Shown here piece by piece: positions 15,693-24,461 of a DNA stretch of 26,811 bases. Made by a program: the position numbers and the translations under genes. The first letter of the stretch is position 1; every line of letters begins with the position of its first letter. Source of the DNA: Ignavibacteriales bacterium (GTDB lineage Bacteria > Bacteroidota > Ignavibacteria > Ignavibacteriales > Melioribacteraceae); assembly GCA_007280825.1 (NCBI GenBank), contig QYQI01000038.1, positions 1 through 26,811 on the forward strand. The letters are read 5' to 3'. The notes beneath the pieces are model-generated. The model did not search any database and had not been told where the DNA came from. It saw only the letters and a list, made by a program, of their open reading frames with translations.

Positions 15693-17041
15693 GATCAATC
15701 TTAGTAATAGACGATGAAAGAGAAATTTGCGAAAGCATTAAGATGATACTTGAATATGAAGATTATCTTGTGGACTATACAACTGACTCGTATAAAGGAT
15801 TACAAAAGATCGAATACGGAAACTATGATGCGCTGTTACTTGATATTCAAATGCCAGGCAAAAATGGTTTTGAAGTATTGAATTGGCTTCTTGAAAAAGA
15901 AATTGATATGAAAGTAATAATGATTTCAGCACATGCAAGTGTTGAGAATGCGGTTAAATCAACAAAGCTTGGTGCATTTGATTTTCTTGAAAAACCGGTT
16001 GATCGTGATAAACTTTTGATTAGTGTACGAAACGCTGTTGAACAATCAAGTCTTGTTAAAGAAAATAAAAAGCTTAAGAAAGAATTCTTCTCTTCAGAAA
16101 AAATAATTGGGAATAGTACAGCAATTAAAACTATTTACGAAACAATAAAGCGTGTTGCTAAAACTGATGCACGTATTCTAATTACCGGAGAGAATGGAAC
16201 AGGCAAAGAATTAGTTGCACAAGAACTACACAGACAAAGCCCTCGATCTAACAAGGAGTTTATTGAAGTTAATTGTGCTGCAATTCATCATGAACTTATA
16301 GAATCCGAATTATTTGGTCATGAGAAAGGTTCATTTACCGGTGCTGTAAAACAACACATCGGTAAATTTGAGCAGGCTGACGGAGGGAATTTATTTCTTG
16401 ATGAAATCGGTGATATGAGTCTTCAAGCACAAGCTAAAGTCTTACGTGCAATTGAAGAAGGAAAAATTGAGCGTGTTGGGGGAAATGCTAAGATTGATGT
16501 CAATGTTCGAATTATATCTGCGACAAATAAAGATTTACAAGAAGAAATAAAGAAAGGTAACTTCCGCGAGGATCTTTTTCACCGATTAAATGTTATCCCG
16601 ATTCATATTCTCCCGCTCCGTGAACGTAAAGATGATATTCCTCTACTTATAGAGCACTTCTCAAAAATTATTTGCGATAAGAATAAATTTGCTCAAAAGA
16701 AATATTCAGACGCAGCAATAAAAGTTCTTCAATCACTTACTTGGAAAGGAAATATCCGTGAACTAAAAAATGTTGTAGAACGTATTGTAATTATGGTTCC
16801 AAAAACTGAAATCAATGAAAAAGATATTTTCATGTTCACTCCAAATCAAGGTTCGAATATTGATGATTTATTAAATATCTCAAATAGTTTTCAAGAATTT
16901 AAGGAGAAATCTGAAAAGGCTTTTATAATTAAACAGTTAAATGCGAATGGCTGGAATATCAGCAAGACTGCTGATATCCTTGGGATCCAACGCAGCCACC
17001 TTTATAACAAACTAAAGAAATATGAAATTGAAAAGGAATAG
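15689..17041 (+). CDS. NtrC-family sigma-54-dependent response regulator
   Basis: 450 aa, three domains. The receiver domain (about 1-120) has the acidic pair Asp8-Asp9, phospho-acceptor Asp52 (LLLDIQMPG) and Lys102 (EKP). The AAA+ domain (about 138-370) has Walker A GENGTGKE (167-174), the sigma-54 contact loop GSFTGA (214-219, a Ser variant of GAFTGA), Walker B LFLDEI (235-240), and GNIRELKN (354-361). A Fis-type helix-turn-helix occupies about 420-445 (ISKTADILGIQRSHLYNKL). It should activate sigma-54 promoters when phosphorylated. No histidine kinase is adjacent. ATG at 15689 overlaps the upstream stop by 4 nt. Confidence 0.95.
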   Translation: MRSILVIDDEREICESIKMILEYEDYLVDYTTDSYKGLQKIEYGNYDALLLDIQMPGKNGFEVLNWLLEKEIDMKVIMISAHASVENAVKSTKLGAFDFLEKPVDRDKLLISVRNAVEQSSLVKENKKLKKEFFSSEKIIGNSTAIKTIYETIKRVAKTDARILITGENGTGKELVAQELHRQSPRSNKEFIEVNCAAIHHELIESELFGHEKGSFTGAVKQHIGKFEQADGGNLFLDEIGDMSLQAQAKVLRAIEEGKIERVGGNAKIDVNVRIISATNKDLQEEIKKGNFREDLFHRLNVIPIHILPLRERKDDIPLLIEHFSKIICDKNKFAQKKYSDAAIKVLQSLTWKGNIRELKNVVERIVIMVPKTEINEKDIFMFTPNQGSNIDDLLNISNSFQEFKEKSEKAFIIKQLNANGWNISKTADILGIQRSHLYNKLKKYEIEKE

Positions 17042-17043
17042 CC

Positions 17044-17394
17044 ATGGGAGAAACAATTTTTTCCAAGATTATTAGAAAAGAAATCCCTGCTGAAATTGTA
17101 TTTGAAAATGAAATGGTTCTTGCGTTTAAAGACATTCATCCTCAAGCCCCTGTACATATCTTAATTATTCCCAAGACTATTGAAATTGAAACCACAAGAG
17201 ATATTGATTCAAGCAAACACTCGGATCATCTTACCGCTATGTTTGAAGCTGCGAACAAGATTGCAGAAGATTTTGGTGTAAGTGAAACGGGATTCAGATT
17301 AGTTTTGAATTGCGGAGCAGATGCTGGGCAGGAAGTTTATCATCTTCACATGCATTTACTTGGAGGGCGTAAAATGAATTGGCCGCCGGGCTAA
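17044..17394 (+). CDS. HIT-family (HINT-like) nucleotide hydrolase
   Basis: 116 aa. The histidine triad is HLHMHLLGGR (100-109) with His100, His102 and His104. The N-terminal FSKIIRKEIPAEIV and the C-terminal NWPPG are typical of HINT phosphoramidases. It hydrolyses adenosine phosphoramidates; the cellular role is loosely defined. It begins 2 nt after the regulator stop and is last in the plus-strand run. Its stop lies 1 nt from the convergent purD stop. Confidence 0.95.
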   Translation: MGETIFSKIIRKEIPAEIVFENEMVLAFKDIHPQAPVHILIIPKTIEIETTRDIDSSKHSDHLTAMFEAANKIAEDFGVSETGFRLVLNCGADAGQEVYHLHMHLLGGRKMNWPPG

Positions 17395-17395
17395 G

Positions 17396-18679
17396 TTAAT
17401 TCGTTTGAAGAAAAGCTTTATCAGAAATATCTTTCCTAAAGCACATTCCATCAAAACTAATTTTTGAAAGAGTTTCATAAGCTATTTTTTTAGCTTTGTT
17501 TAAGTCATTCTTCTCAGTGAATGATGTGACATCAAGAACTCTCCCACCATTAGTCAAAATTTTTCCATCGACTTCTTTTGTTCCAGCGTGGTATACTTTT
17601 ATATTCTGTGGGAAATTTTCTAATCCATAAATCTCAAAACCGTTTTCAAATTTATCTGGGTAACCTTTGGAAGCAACAACAACACAAACCGAAGCACCAT
17701 CATTATATCCCACTGCTTCTTTGTTAATTTTTCCACAAGCAGTAGAATAAAGAAGTTCAACAAAATTTCCTTCAAGTAAAGGCAATATAACTTGTGTTTC
17801 AGGATCCCCAAAGCGACAGTTAAACTCAACCACTTTCGGTCCTTGTGTTGTCATCATTAATCCACAATAAAGACAACCAATAAATGGACTTTTCTTCTCG
17901 CGCATCGCTTTTAATGTTGGTTCAATAATTTCTTTTGCAACTAGTTTTAAATTTTTTTTATTCAAAAAAGGAATTGGAGCATACGCTCCCATACCACCAG
18001 TGTTCTTCCCTTTATCTCCATCAAAAATTCTTTTATGATCTTGTGCAGCCGGGAGTAAAATAAAGTCGAAGCCATCCGTAATTGCAAATATCGAAGCTTC
18101 TTGACCTAACATAAATTCTTCAATTACTACTTTATCACCTGCTGTACCAAAGGAAGAATTTACAAAACACTCTTTCAATGCTTCTTTAGCATCATCATAA
18201 CTTCCTGCGATTATCACACCTTTCCCCGAGGCAATACCATCTGCTTTAATTACTATTGGATAATTTACTTTATGTAAATAGTTTATAGCATCGTCATAAT
18301 TTTCTTTATTGAATACTTCAAACGCTGCAGTAGGAATATTATATTCTTTCATCAAATTTTTAGCAAATGATTTTTCACCTTCTATTCGAGAAGCTTTCAT
18401 TGTTGGACCAAATATTTTAATTCCCTTTTCAAGAAGTTTATCGGTTAAACCTTCTATCAAAGGTTTTTCAGGCCCAATAACAACCAGATCTATCTTTTGC
18501 TCCAAACAAAAGCTGATTATTCTCTCATGATCATCCTTATCAATAGGAATATTTTCACCAACTTGTCTTGTACCTGGATTTCCGGGAATAATAAATAATT
18601 TATTGCAGCTATCACATTCTGCTATTTTAACTGCCAAAGCATGTTCTCTTCCCCCAGAACCAATTAACGCAATTCTCAT
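17396..18679 (-). CDS. purD: Phosphoribosylamine-glycine ligase (GARS)
   Basis: 427 aa ATP-grasp enzyme of standard length. MRIALIGSGGREHALA opens the N domain, GNPGTRQ follows, KADGIASGKGV and TGGMGAYAP mark the ATP-grasp core, and EFNCRFGDPETQ the metal-binding end. It joins glycine to phosphoribosylamine in step two of purine synthesis. ATG at 18679 overlaps the glycosyltransferase stop (ATGA, 4 nt). guaB lies two genes upstream, so purine genes share this transcript. Confidence 0.96.
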   Translation of the reverse strand: MRIALIGSGGREHALAVKIAECDSCNKLFIIPGNPGTRQVGENIPIDKDDHERIISFCLEQKIDLVVIGPEKPLIEGLTDKLLEKGIKIFGPTMKASRIEGEKSFAKNLMKEYNIPTAAFEVFNKENYDDAINYLHKVNYPIVIKADGIASGKGVIIAGSYDDAKEALKECFVNSSFGTAGDKVVIEEFMLGQEASIFAITDGFDFILLPAAQDHKRIFDGDKGKNTGGMGAYAPIPFLNKKNLKLVAKEIIEPTLKAMREKKSPFIGCLYCGLMMTTQGPKVVEFNCRFGDPETQVILPLLEGNFVELLYSTACGKINKEAVGYNDGASVCVVVASKGYPDKFENGFEIYGLENFPQNIKVYHAGTKEVDGKILTNGGRVLDVTSFTEKNDLNKAKKIAYETLSKISFDGMCFRKDISDKAFLQTN

Positions 18680-19962
18680 CCTTCAGTCCTTAAATAAAAC
18701 TGAAACGCTTTCGTAAGTTCTTCCGTTAATTTTATTCTATCGTGTTTCTGTATAAAATCTCTATCAGGAGTAGGTAAATTTTTCTTTAGGTATAATGCAT
18801 GAATGGATATTATCGTTTCTTTAATTTCCTGTATATCATCCGGTTTTGTAATAAAAGATGCACCATATTCTTGAAGAGCAGATTTTGCAGTTCCTTCGAC
18901 AACAGATCCAAGAATTGGTTTACCGGTTCCTATATACTCATATAATTTACTTGTAGAAATTGTGTCAGCATTCCGAATGTTTCCAATCATCATCCATAAA
19001 ACATCGCTGGTTTTTAATCTCTTTACAGTTTCATTATGATCAAGATATCCATGGTCTCTAACAAATTCGTTAATACCGAGTTCTGTGATAAGTTTTTTGT
19101 TTTCTTTTCGTAGGTGCCCAATAAACTCCAATTCTATATTTGCAGCAATATCCGGTCTCTCTATAGATAATTGCTTGAAAGCTTTTAGAAAATATTCCGG
19201 AGTTATATTCTCATAAAATATTCCAGCATACGTCAAACGCATCTTTTGTGACTGCTCAACATTATCTTCATTGTACTCAAAATCAGCAGGATCAAAACCG
19301 TGTGGTATAATCATTACATCATTAAATGAGAGAAATGGGTAAGTCAAAAGAAGCTTCTCTTTTATTTTACGATTGATCGCAACAACCTTATCAGCTAATC
19401 GTAACGATTTATATTCCAACTTTTTATGTCTATAGCGATGATAGAAAGTTGGATAAAATGCAAAATGATTGCCAAACCATAAATCACGATAATCTACAAA
19501 TAAAGGAATACCAAATTCTTTTTTGAGTTTAGCAGCATAAACAAAACTTGAAAAAGGTGGAATCGTTACATAAATGATATCAAATTTTTCTTTCTTAAGG
19601 AGTTCTCTTGCAACTTTATATGCTTTTCTAGCCCAAGATTTTTTATTATCAGGAATAAATATTGCTTTATTTATCCTTGAGAGTATTTTTCTTAAAAATT
19701 CTTTAGGCATAGTAACAGTTTGATACTGTTTGCCGATAATTGTATTAACATCAAAAGCTTCTGTACGGATAATATTTACACCGGCATTCTCAGCTTCTTT
19801 CAATAAATAAAAATCATGAGCAAAGTATGCAACATTACCCGTTGTAATTACAGTGGGCTGCCAATTAAACTTGCTCATATATTTAGTGAATTTCAGCGTT
19901 CGTTGAACACCGCTTAATCCAAGAGGAGGATAGTAATAAGCAATAACTAATACTTTGAACAT
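18676..19962 (-). CDS. Family 4-type glycosyltransferase (GT-B fold)
   Basis: 428 aa. The N-terminal YYYPPLGLSGVQRTLKF is typical of GT4-like enzymes working on cell-surface sugars. A middle IPHGFDP and AGIFYENITPEYF open the second Rossmann domain. KLYEYIGTGKPILG (about residue 345) is the sugar-nucleotide binding EX7E-like region. No membrane helix. It probably adds a sugar to a polysaccharide or lipid carrier; donor and acceptor unknown. It is placed between guaB (22 nt) and purD (4-nt overlap), away from other surface-sugar genes. Confidence 0.85.
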   Translation of the reverse strand: MFKVLVIAYYYPPLGLSGVQRTLKFTKYMSKFNWQPTVITTGNVAYFAHDFYLLKEAENAGVNIIRTEAFDVNTIIGKQYQTVTMPKEFLRKILSRINKAIFIPDNKKSWARKAYKVARELLKKEKFDIIYVTIPPFSSFVYAAKLKKEFGIPLFVDYRDLWFGNHFAFYPTFYHRYRHKKLEYKSLRLADKVVAINRKIKEKLLLTYPFLSFNDVMIIPHGFDPADFEYNEDNVEQSQKMRLTYAGIFYENITPEYFLKAFKQLSIERPDIAANIELEFIGHLRKENKKLITELGINEFVRDHGYLDHNETVKRLKTSDVLWMMIGNIRNADTISTSKLYEYIGTGKPILGSVVEGTAKSALQEYGASFITKPDDIQEIKETIISIHALYLKKNLPTPDRDFIQKHDRIKLTEELTKAFQFYLRTEG

Positions 19963-19984
19963 ATTCGAGATTTTATTTATGAAT

Positions 19985-21469
19985 TTAGTACTGATTTTTC
20001 TTCGTCATTTGATAATTCGGTGCTTCTTCAGTGATTAAAACATCATGCGGATGACTTTCGCGTAATCCGGCATTAGAAATTTTTACAAACTTTGATTTAG
20101 ATTTCAAATCATTAATTGTTTTTGCACCACAATAACCCATTGCCGCTCGCAGTCCACCGATGAATTGATAAATTGTATCAGCAAGCGAACCTTTGTATGG
20201 AACACGCCCTTCTATTCCTTCCGGTACTAATTTATTAATATCTGCTTCAACATCCTGAAAATAACGGTCACTGCTTCCTTGTTTCATTGCACTTAATGAA
20301 CCCATTCCTCTATAAACCTTAAAACTTCTTCCTTCAAATAAAACTTTTTCTCCAGGCGTTTCTTCTACACCAGCAAGCATCCCGCCCATCATAACAGTAT
20401 CTGCACCGGCTGCAATTGCTTTGGCTACATCTCCTGTTTGTTTAATTCCACCATCCGATATTACAGGAATATTTTTCCCTTTTAATGCTTGAGCTACTAC
20501 GATAACTGCACTGATCTGCGGAACTCCAACACCAGCTATAACACGTGTAGTACAAATAGAACCTGCACCGATACCAACTTTTACAGCATTAACGCCACAA
20601 GAAACTAATTCAAGAGCGGCTTCCTTTGTAACAATATTTCCTGCAACCAACTGTAAGTTTTTATATTTTTTTCTAATCTCTTTAATTGCTTTTAATACTC
20701 CTTCGGAATGTCCGTGTGCGGTATCTAAAACTACTACATCTACATTAGAATGGACTAACGCTTCTACTCTTTTTAATGTATCACTTGTTACACCAACACC
20801 GGCACCTACACGAAGCCGTCCTAAATTATCTTTACATGCATTAGGAAATGTTTTTTTCTTCATTATGTCTTTGTAAGTGATCAATCCTTTAATTATTCCT
20901 TTTTTATCAACAACAGGAAGTTTTTCTATTCTGTACTTATGTAATATTTTTTCTGCTTCATGAAGTGTTGTTCCAAGCGGTGCAGTAATTAAATTTTCTT
21001 TTGTCATTAATTGACTAACAAGTTTGTTTGATTCTCTTTCAAATCGTAAATCTCGATTAGTAAGAATACCAACCAACTTTCCTTTTTCATCAACAACAGG
21101 TATTCCGGAGATGTGATATTTCGACATTATCTGTTCAGCTTCTCTAATTGTTCGGTCCGGAGTTAGAGTAATTGGATTAACAATCATTCCGCTTTCCGAT
21201 CTTTTAACTTTATCAACTTCATCGGCTTGTTTTTCAATAGACATATTTTTGTGAATGATTCCAATTCCGCCTTGAGCAGCCATAGCAATTGCCATTTGAG
21301 ATTCTGTTACTGTGTCCATCGCTGCAGAAAGAAAAGGAATATTTAATTTTATCTCTCTTGTTAAGTAAGTAGAAATATCTGTTTGGCGCGGAAGAACATT
21401 CGATCGTGCAGGTACAAGAAGAATATCATCAAATGTTAATCCTTCAAAATCAACTTTATTCTTTTTCAT
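19985..21469 (-). CDS. guaB: IMP dehydrogenase
   Basis: 494 aa from the chosen start. LTFDDILLVPARS opens the barrel, two CBS domains span about 85-200, and the catalytic Cys306 lies in GIGAGSICTTR. The flap YRGMGSLSAM and EGIEGRVPYKG are typical. It oxidises IMP to XMP, the committed step to GMP; CBS domains sense adenine/guanine nucleotides in this family. I chose ATG at 21469, with GAGAGGGAAAC just upstream; a start at 21499 would add ten residues that include terminator sequence. An intrinsic terminator lies only about 18 nt before the ATG. Confidence 0.96.
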   Translation of the reverse strand: MKKNKVDFEGLTFDDILLVPARSNVLPRQTDISTYLTREIKLNIPFLSAAMDTVTESQMAIAMAAQGGIGIIHKNMSIEKQADEVDKVKRSESGMIVNPITLTPDRTIREAEQIMSKYHISGIPVVDEKGKLVGILTNRDLRFERESNKLVSQLMTKENLITAPLGTTLHEAEKILHKYRIEKLPVVDKKGIIKGLITYKDIMKKKTFPNACKDNLGRLRVGAGVGVTSDTLKRVEALVHSNVDVVVLDTAHGHSEGVLKAIKEIRKKYKNLQLVAGNIVTKEAALELVSCGVNAVKVGIGAGSICTTRVIAGVGVPQISAVIVVAQALKGKNIPVISDGGIKQTGDVAKAIAAGADTVMMGGMLAGVEETPGEKVLFEGRSFKVYRGMGSLSAMKQGSSDRYFQDVEADINKLVPEGIEGRVPYKGSLADTIYQFIGGLRAAMGYCGAKTINDLKSKSKFVKISNAGLRESHPHDVLITEEAPNYQMTKKNQY

Positions 21470-21487
21470 GTTTCCCTCTCTAATTAC

Positions 21488-21511
21488 AAAAAAGACCACA
21501 TAAGGTGGTCT
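21488..21511 (-). terminator. Intrinsic terminator between glutaryl-CoA dehydrogenase gene and guaB
   Basis: On the minus strand AGACCAC pairs with GTGGTCT (plus 21493-21499 with 21505-21511) around a 5-nt loop, and TTTTTT follows directly. Stem plus U-run is a textbook intrinsic terminator for the dehydrogenase transcript, whose stop codon is 5 nt away. It also sits in the leader of guaB. Confidence 0.85.
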
Positions 21512-21516
21512 CTAAT

Positions 21517-22686
21517 TTAATCAAATGCAGCATAACCGGTTATATCTTCACCAATTATCAAAGTGTGCATCTCATGTGTACCTTCATAAGTTTTTACTGA
21601 TTCTAAATTTTGCGAATGACGCATCACCGGATACTCATCAAGTATTCCATTCGCTCCAAGAATTTCTCGTGCAATGCGCGCTGTCTCTAATGCTTTTTCA
21701 CAATTATTTCTTTTAGCCAATGAAACCTGTGTGTGCTTTACTTCATTTTTATCTTTTAATCGTCCGAGTTGCAAATTTAGTAATTGTGCTTTAGTGATTT
21801 CAGTTAAAATGTAAACTAACTTTTCTTGTGTCAATTGATAAGCTGCAATCGGTTTGCTGAATTGGATTCTAGATTTTGCATAGTTCAATGCGGAGTCATA
21901 ACAAGCCATCATAGATCCTACAACGCCCCAAGCAATGCCGTATCGTGCTTGGTTTAAACACATTAATGGTGATTTCAAACCTTTACTTCCGGTTAATAAA
22001 TTTTTCTCCGGTACAAAAACATCTTGAAAAATTAATTCTGAAGTAACTGATGCTTTAAGTGAATGTTTACCTTTCATCTCTGGTGCGGAAAAACCTTTCA
22101 TACCTTTTTCGACTAAAAATCCTCTTACTTCTCCATCAAATTTTGCCCACACAACAGCCACATCAGCAATCGTTCCATTTGTTATCCACATTTTAGCACC
22201 GTTCAACTTAAAACCGCCATCCACTTTTTCAGCACGTGTTAACATTCCTCCAGGGTTCGAACCAAAATCCGGTTCTGTTAATCCAAAGCAGCCGATCTTT
22301 TCTCCGGTTGCAAGTTTCGGAAGCCAATAATTTTTTTGTTCTTCATTTCCAAAAGTGTAAATCGGATACATCACTAATGAAGTTTGAACTGATGCAAAAC
22401 TTCGTATACCGCTATCACCTCTTTCTAATTCTTGCATTACTAAACCATAAGCCACATTGTTCATTGCAGCACAACCATACTTTTGTGGTAGAGTAATGCC
22501 GAATAACCCAAGCTTACCAAGTTCTTTTACTAGATGAAAAGGAAATTTTTCTTCGCGGTAATGTTTTTCTATGATTGGAATTATTTGTTCGTCAACATAT
22601 TCTCTAACAGTGTTGCGCACCATTACTTCGTCTTCTGATAAAAGACTATCTACATTAAAATAATCAACCCCCTTAAACTTGTTCAT
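21517..22686 (-). CDS. gcdH: Glutaryl-CoA dehydrogenase
   Basis: 389 aa acyl-CoA dehydrogenase that follows human GCDH closely by recall. SGIRSFASVQTSLVM (92-106) carries Arg95, the glutaryl-carboxylate binding arginine. LTEPDFGSNPGG (136-147) binds FAD. LNQARYGIAWGVVG (244-257) and KRNNCEKALE are GCDH-like, and catalytic Glu368 lies in TYEGTHEMHTLIIG. It converts glutaryl-CoA to crotonyl-CoA and CO2 in lysine/tryptophan breakdown. Whether it decarboxylates cannot be settled by eye. It appears monocistronic, with its own candidate promoter at 22708-22739 and an intrinsic terminator at 21488. Confidence 0.92.
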   Translation of the reverse strand: MNKFKGVDYFNVDSLLSEDEVMVRNTVREYVDEQIIPIIEKHYREEKFPFHLVKELGKLGLFGITLPQKYGCAAMNNVAYGLVMQELERGDSGIRSFASVQTSLVMYPIYTFGNEEQKNYWLPKLATGEKIGCFGLTEPDFGSNPGGMLTRAEKVDGGFKLNGAKMWITNGTIADVAVVWAKFDGEVRGFLVEKGMKGFSAPEMKGKHSLKASVTSELIFQDVFVPEKNLLTGSKGLKSPLMCLNQARYGIAWGVVGSMMACYDSALNYAKSRIQFSKPIAAYQLTQEKLVYILTEITKAQLLNLQLGRLKDKNEVKHTQVSLAKRNNCEKALETARIAREILGANGILDEYPVMRHSQNLESVKTYEGTHEMHTLIIGEDITGYAAFD

Positions 22687-22707
22687 TGGTAACCTAAAAG
22701 TTGGTCA

Positions 22708-22739
22708 CAAAAATATGGAAAACTGTTAAAGAGAACAAA
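22708..22739 (-). promoter_or_regulatory. Candidate Bacteroidota-type promoter for gcdH
   Basis: On the minus strand TTTG (22739-22736) is followed after 20 nt by TATTTTTG (22715-22708). This matches the -33 TTTG / -7 TAnnTTTG pattern of Bacteroidota sigma factors, whose usual spacing is about 19. The gcdH ATG lies about 20 nt further on, so the leader would be short. Confidence 0.5.
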
Positions 22740-22763
22740 ATTACTTCTTAGTGTGTAATGTAT

Positions 22764-23390
22764 TCAATCAAAATCTTCTAATACTTCGTTCAAAACTTTC
22801 ATTATTAAGTCAGATTCAAAACCGCGAGAACTAAGTGATGAATATAATTTAGCTTTAATTTTTCTCTTATCTGTCTCTTTTCTTTTAATAGAATCAATTT
22901 TCCGTTTTGCCAATTCGAGCGCTTGATCATAACTTAATTCATGATCAACTCTTAATAAAGTTTTTTCAATAATATTTCTATTGATTCCCTTTTTGAATAG
23001 TTCTGCTTTCAGTTTATTAATACCGATTTTCTTTTTGACTGATCTTTCTTCAAGGAATGCTTCGGCAAATTGTTCGTCATCTAATAATTTTTTGTCGGTT
23101 AGATCAATCAGAATTTTTTCAATTATATCCTTCGGATATTTTTTCTTTATGAGTTTAGTTCTTAATTCGGATGTTGAATGATGCCTCATACCTAAAAAAC
23201 GAAAAGCAGAATCTTTTGCTTTTTGATAACCACTTTCAGAGATCAACTGCTCAATTTTTTTTTCATCTAATACATCACTCTTTCGTAGAGCATTGTCGGT
23301 AACAGTTCTGTAATCAAGAGTGATAAACTCTCCATCATCAAAACAAACCAAAACATTATTACCCTTTTGCTGTAAAGCAGTGATTATCAT
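22764..23390 (-). CDS. recX: Regulatory protein RecX
   Basis: 208 aa, charged and helical, with three-helix repeats. ALRKSDV, FRFLGMRHHSTSELRTKL and KKYPKDIIEKIL fit RecX. RecX binds RecA filaments and limits their activity. The N-terminal 50 residues form a small beta-rich extension (NNVLVCFDDGEFITLDY) common in some Bacteroidota RecX proteins. ATG lies 3 nt after the recA stop, the standard arrangement. Confidence 0.93.
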   Translation of the reverse strand: MIITALQQKGNNVLVCFDDGEFITLDYRTVTDNALRKSDVLDEKKIEQLISESGYQKAKDSAFRFLGMRHHSTSELRTKLIKKKYPKDIIEKILIDLTDKKLLDDEQFAEAFLEERSVKKKIGINKLKAELFKKGINRNIIEKTLLRVDHELSYDQALELAKRKIDSIKRKETDKRKIKAKLYSSLSSRGFESDLIMKVLNEVLEDFD

Positions 23391-23393
23391 CTG

Positions 23394-24452
23394 CTATTTT
23401 TTCTTTGGCTTAGTTTCCGTTTCTTCTTTTGCTTTTACAGGCTTTGCTGTTTCATCTTTTATCATACCAAGTGCAGTTTTAACATCTTTTTCAAGAGAAG
23501 CAAAAAGTTCAGGATCTTCCAACATTTTAGCTTTTAGTTGATCTCTTCCTTGATAACGATTCTCTTTATAGGTAAACCAAGAACCGCTTTTGTTAAGAAG
23601 ATTTTTCTCCGATGCCATATCAATTATCTCTCCGGCTTTGCTGATTCCTTCATTGTAGAGAATATCAAACTCAACTTCTTTGAAAGGCGGTGCAACTTTG
23701 CTTTTAACAATTTTTACTTTTGTTCTATTGCCTATTACATTCTGTCCATCTTTGATAGCAGCAATTCTTCTAATATCTAATCTTACGGAAGCATAAAACT
23801 TCAACGCATTACCACCGGTTGTAGTTTCCGGATTGCCAAACATAATTCCGATCTTCATTCTCAATTGATTAGTAAAGATCACACATGTTTTGGAACGGCT
23901 TATTGCGCCGGTTAGTTTACGTAAAGCTTGCGACATCAAGCGCGCCTGCATTGCCATCTGTGGATCGCCCATATCTCCCTCGATTTCTGAACGGGGAACA
24001 AGAGCCGCCACTGAGTCAATTACAATAACATCAAGTGCATTGCTGCGTACTAATGTATCAACTATTTCAAGAGCTTGTTCACCAAAATCCGGTTGAGATA
24101 AAAGAAGATTTTTTGTATCCACATTCAAACGTTTAGCATAATTGAGATCCATTGCGTGTTCTGCATCTATGAAAGCTGCAAGCCCGCCTGTCTTTTGAGC
24201 TTCTGCAATTATATGTAAACATAATGTAGTTTTTCCCGATGACTCGGGACCGTAAATTTCAATAATTCTTCCGCGCGGTACTCCTCCAATTCCTAAAGCA
24301 AAATCTAATGCAAGTGAACCTGTTGAAATTGATTCGATTGGATTAATTACACCGTCGCCCAATTTCATTATTGTACCCTTGCCGTATGTCTTATCAATAT
24401 TGGCAATTGTTTCTTCAAGAATTTTCATTCTGGCATCTTTATCTACAGCCAT
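23394..24452 (-). CDS. recA: Recombinase RecA
   Basis: 352 aa. Walker A GPESSGKT is at 68-75, and NQLRMKIGIMFGNPETTTGG marks loop L2. The tail ends in a Lys/Glu-rich segment (KAKEETETKPKKK). It forms DNA strand-exchange filaments for recombination and SOS induction. ATG at 24452 has a strong AAGGAGG site. It is 9 nt after thpR, so it can be transcribed from the pgpA promoter; I did not identify a LexA box. Confidence 0.98.
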   Translation of the reverse strand: MAVDKDARMKILEETIANIDKTYGKGTIMKLGDGVINPIESISTGSLALDFALGIGGVPRGRIIEIYGPESSGKTTLCLHIIAEAQKTGGLAAFIDAEHAMDLNYAKRLNVDTKNLLLSQPDFGEQALEIVDTLVRSNALDVIVIDSVAALVPRSEIEGDMGDPQMAMQARLMSQALRKLTGAISRSKTCVIFTNQLRMKIGIMFGNPETTTGGNALKFYASVRLDIRRIAAIKDGQNVIGNRTKVKIVKSKVAPPFKEVEFDILYNEGISKAGEIIDMASEKNLLNKSGSWFTYKENRYQGRDQLKAKMLEDPELFASLEKDVKTALGMIKDETAKPVKAKEETETKPKKK

Positions 24453-24461
24453 TTTTCCTCC

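Noticed and set aside
22739..22759. Possible terminator after recX (ATTAC/GTAAT stem)
   Set aside because: Only a 5-bp AT-rich stem with a 10-nt loop and a short T-run. It also overlaps the candidate gcdH promoter, so it is too weak to call.
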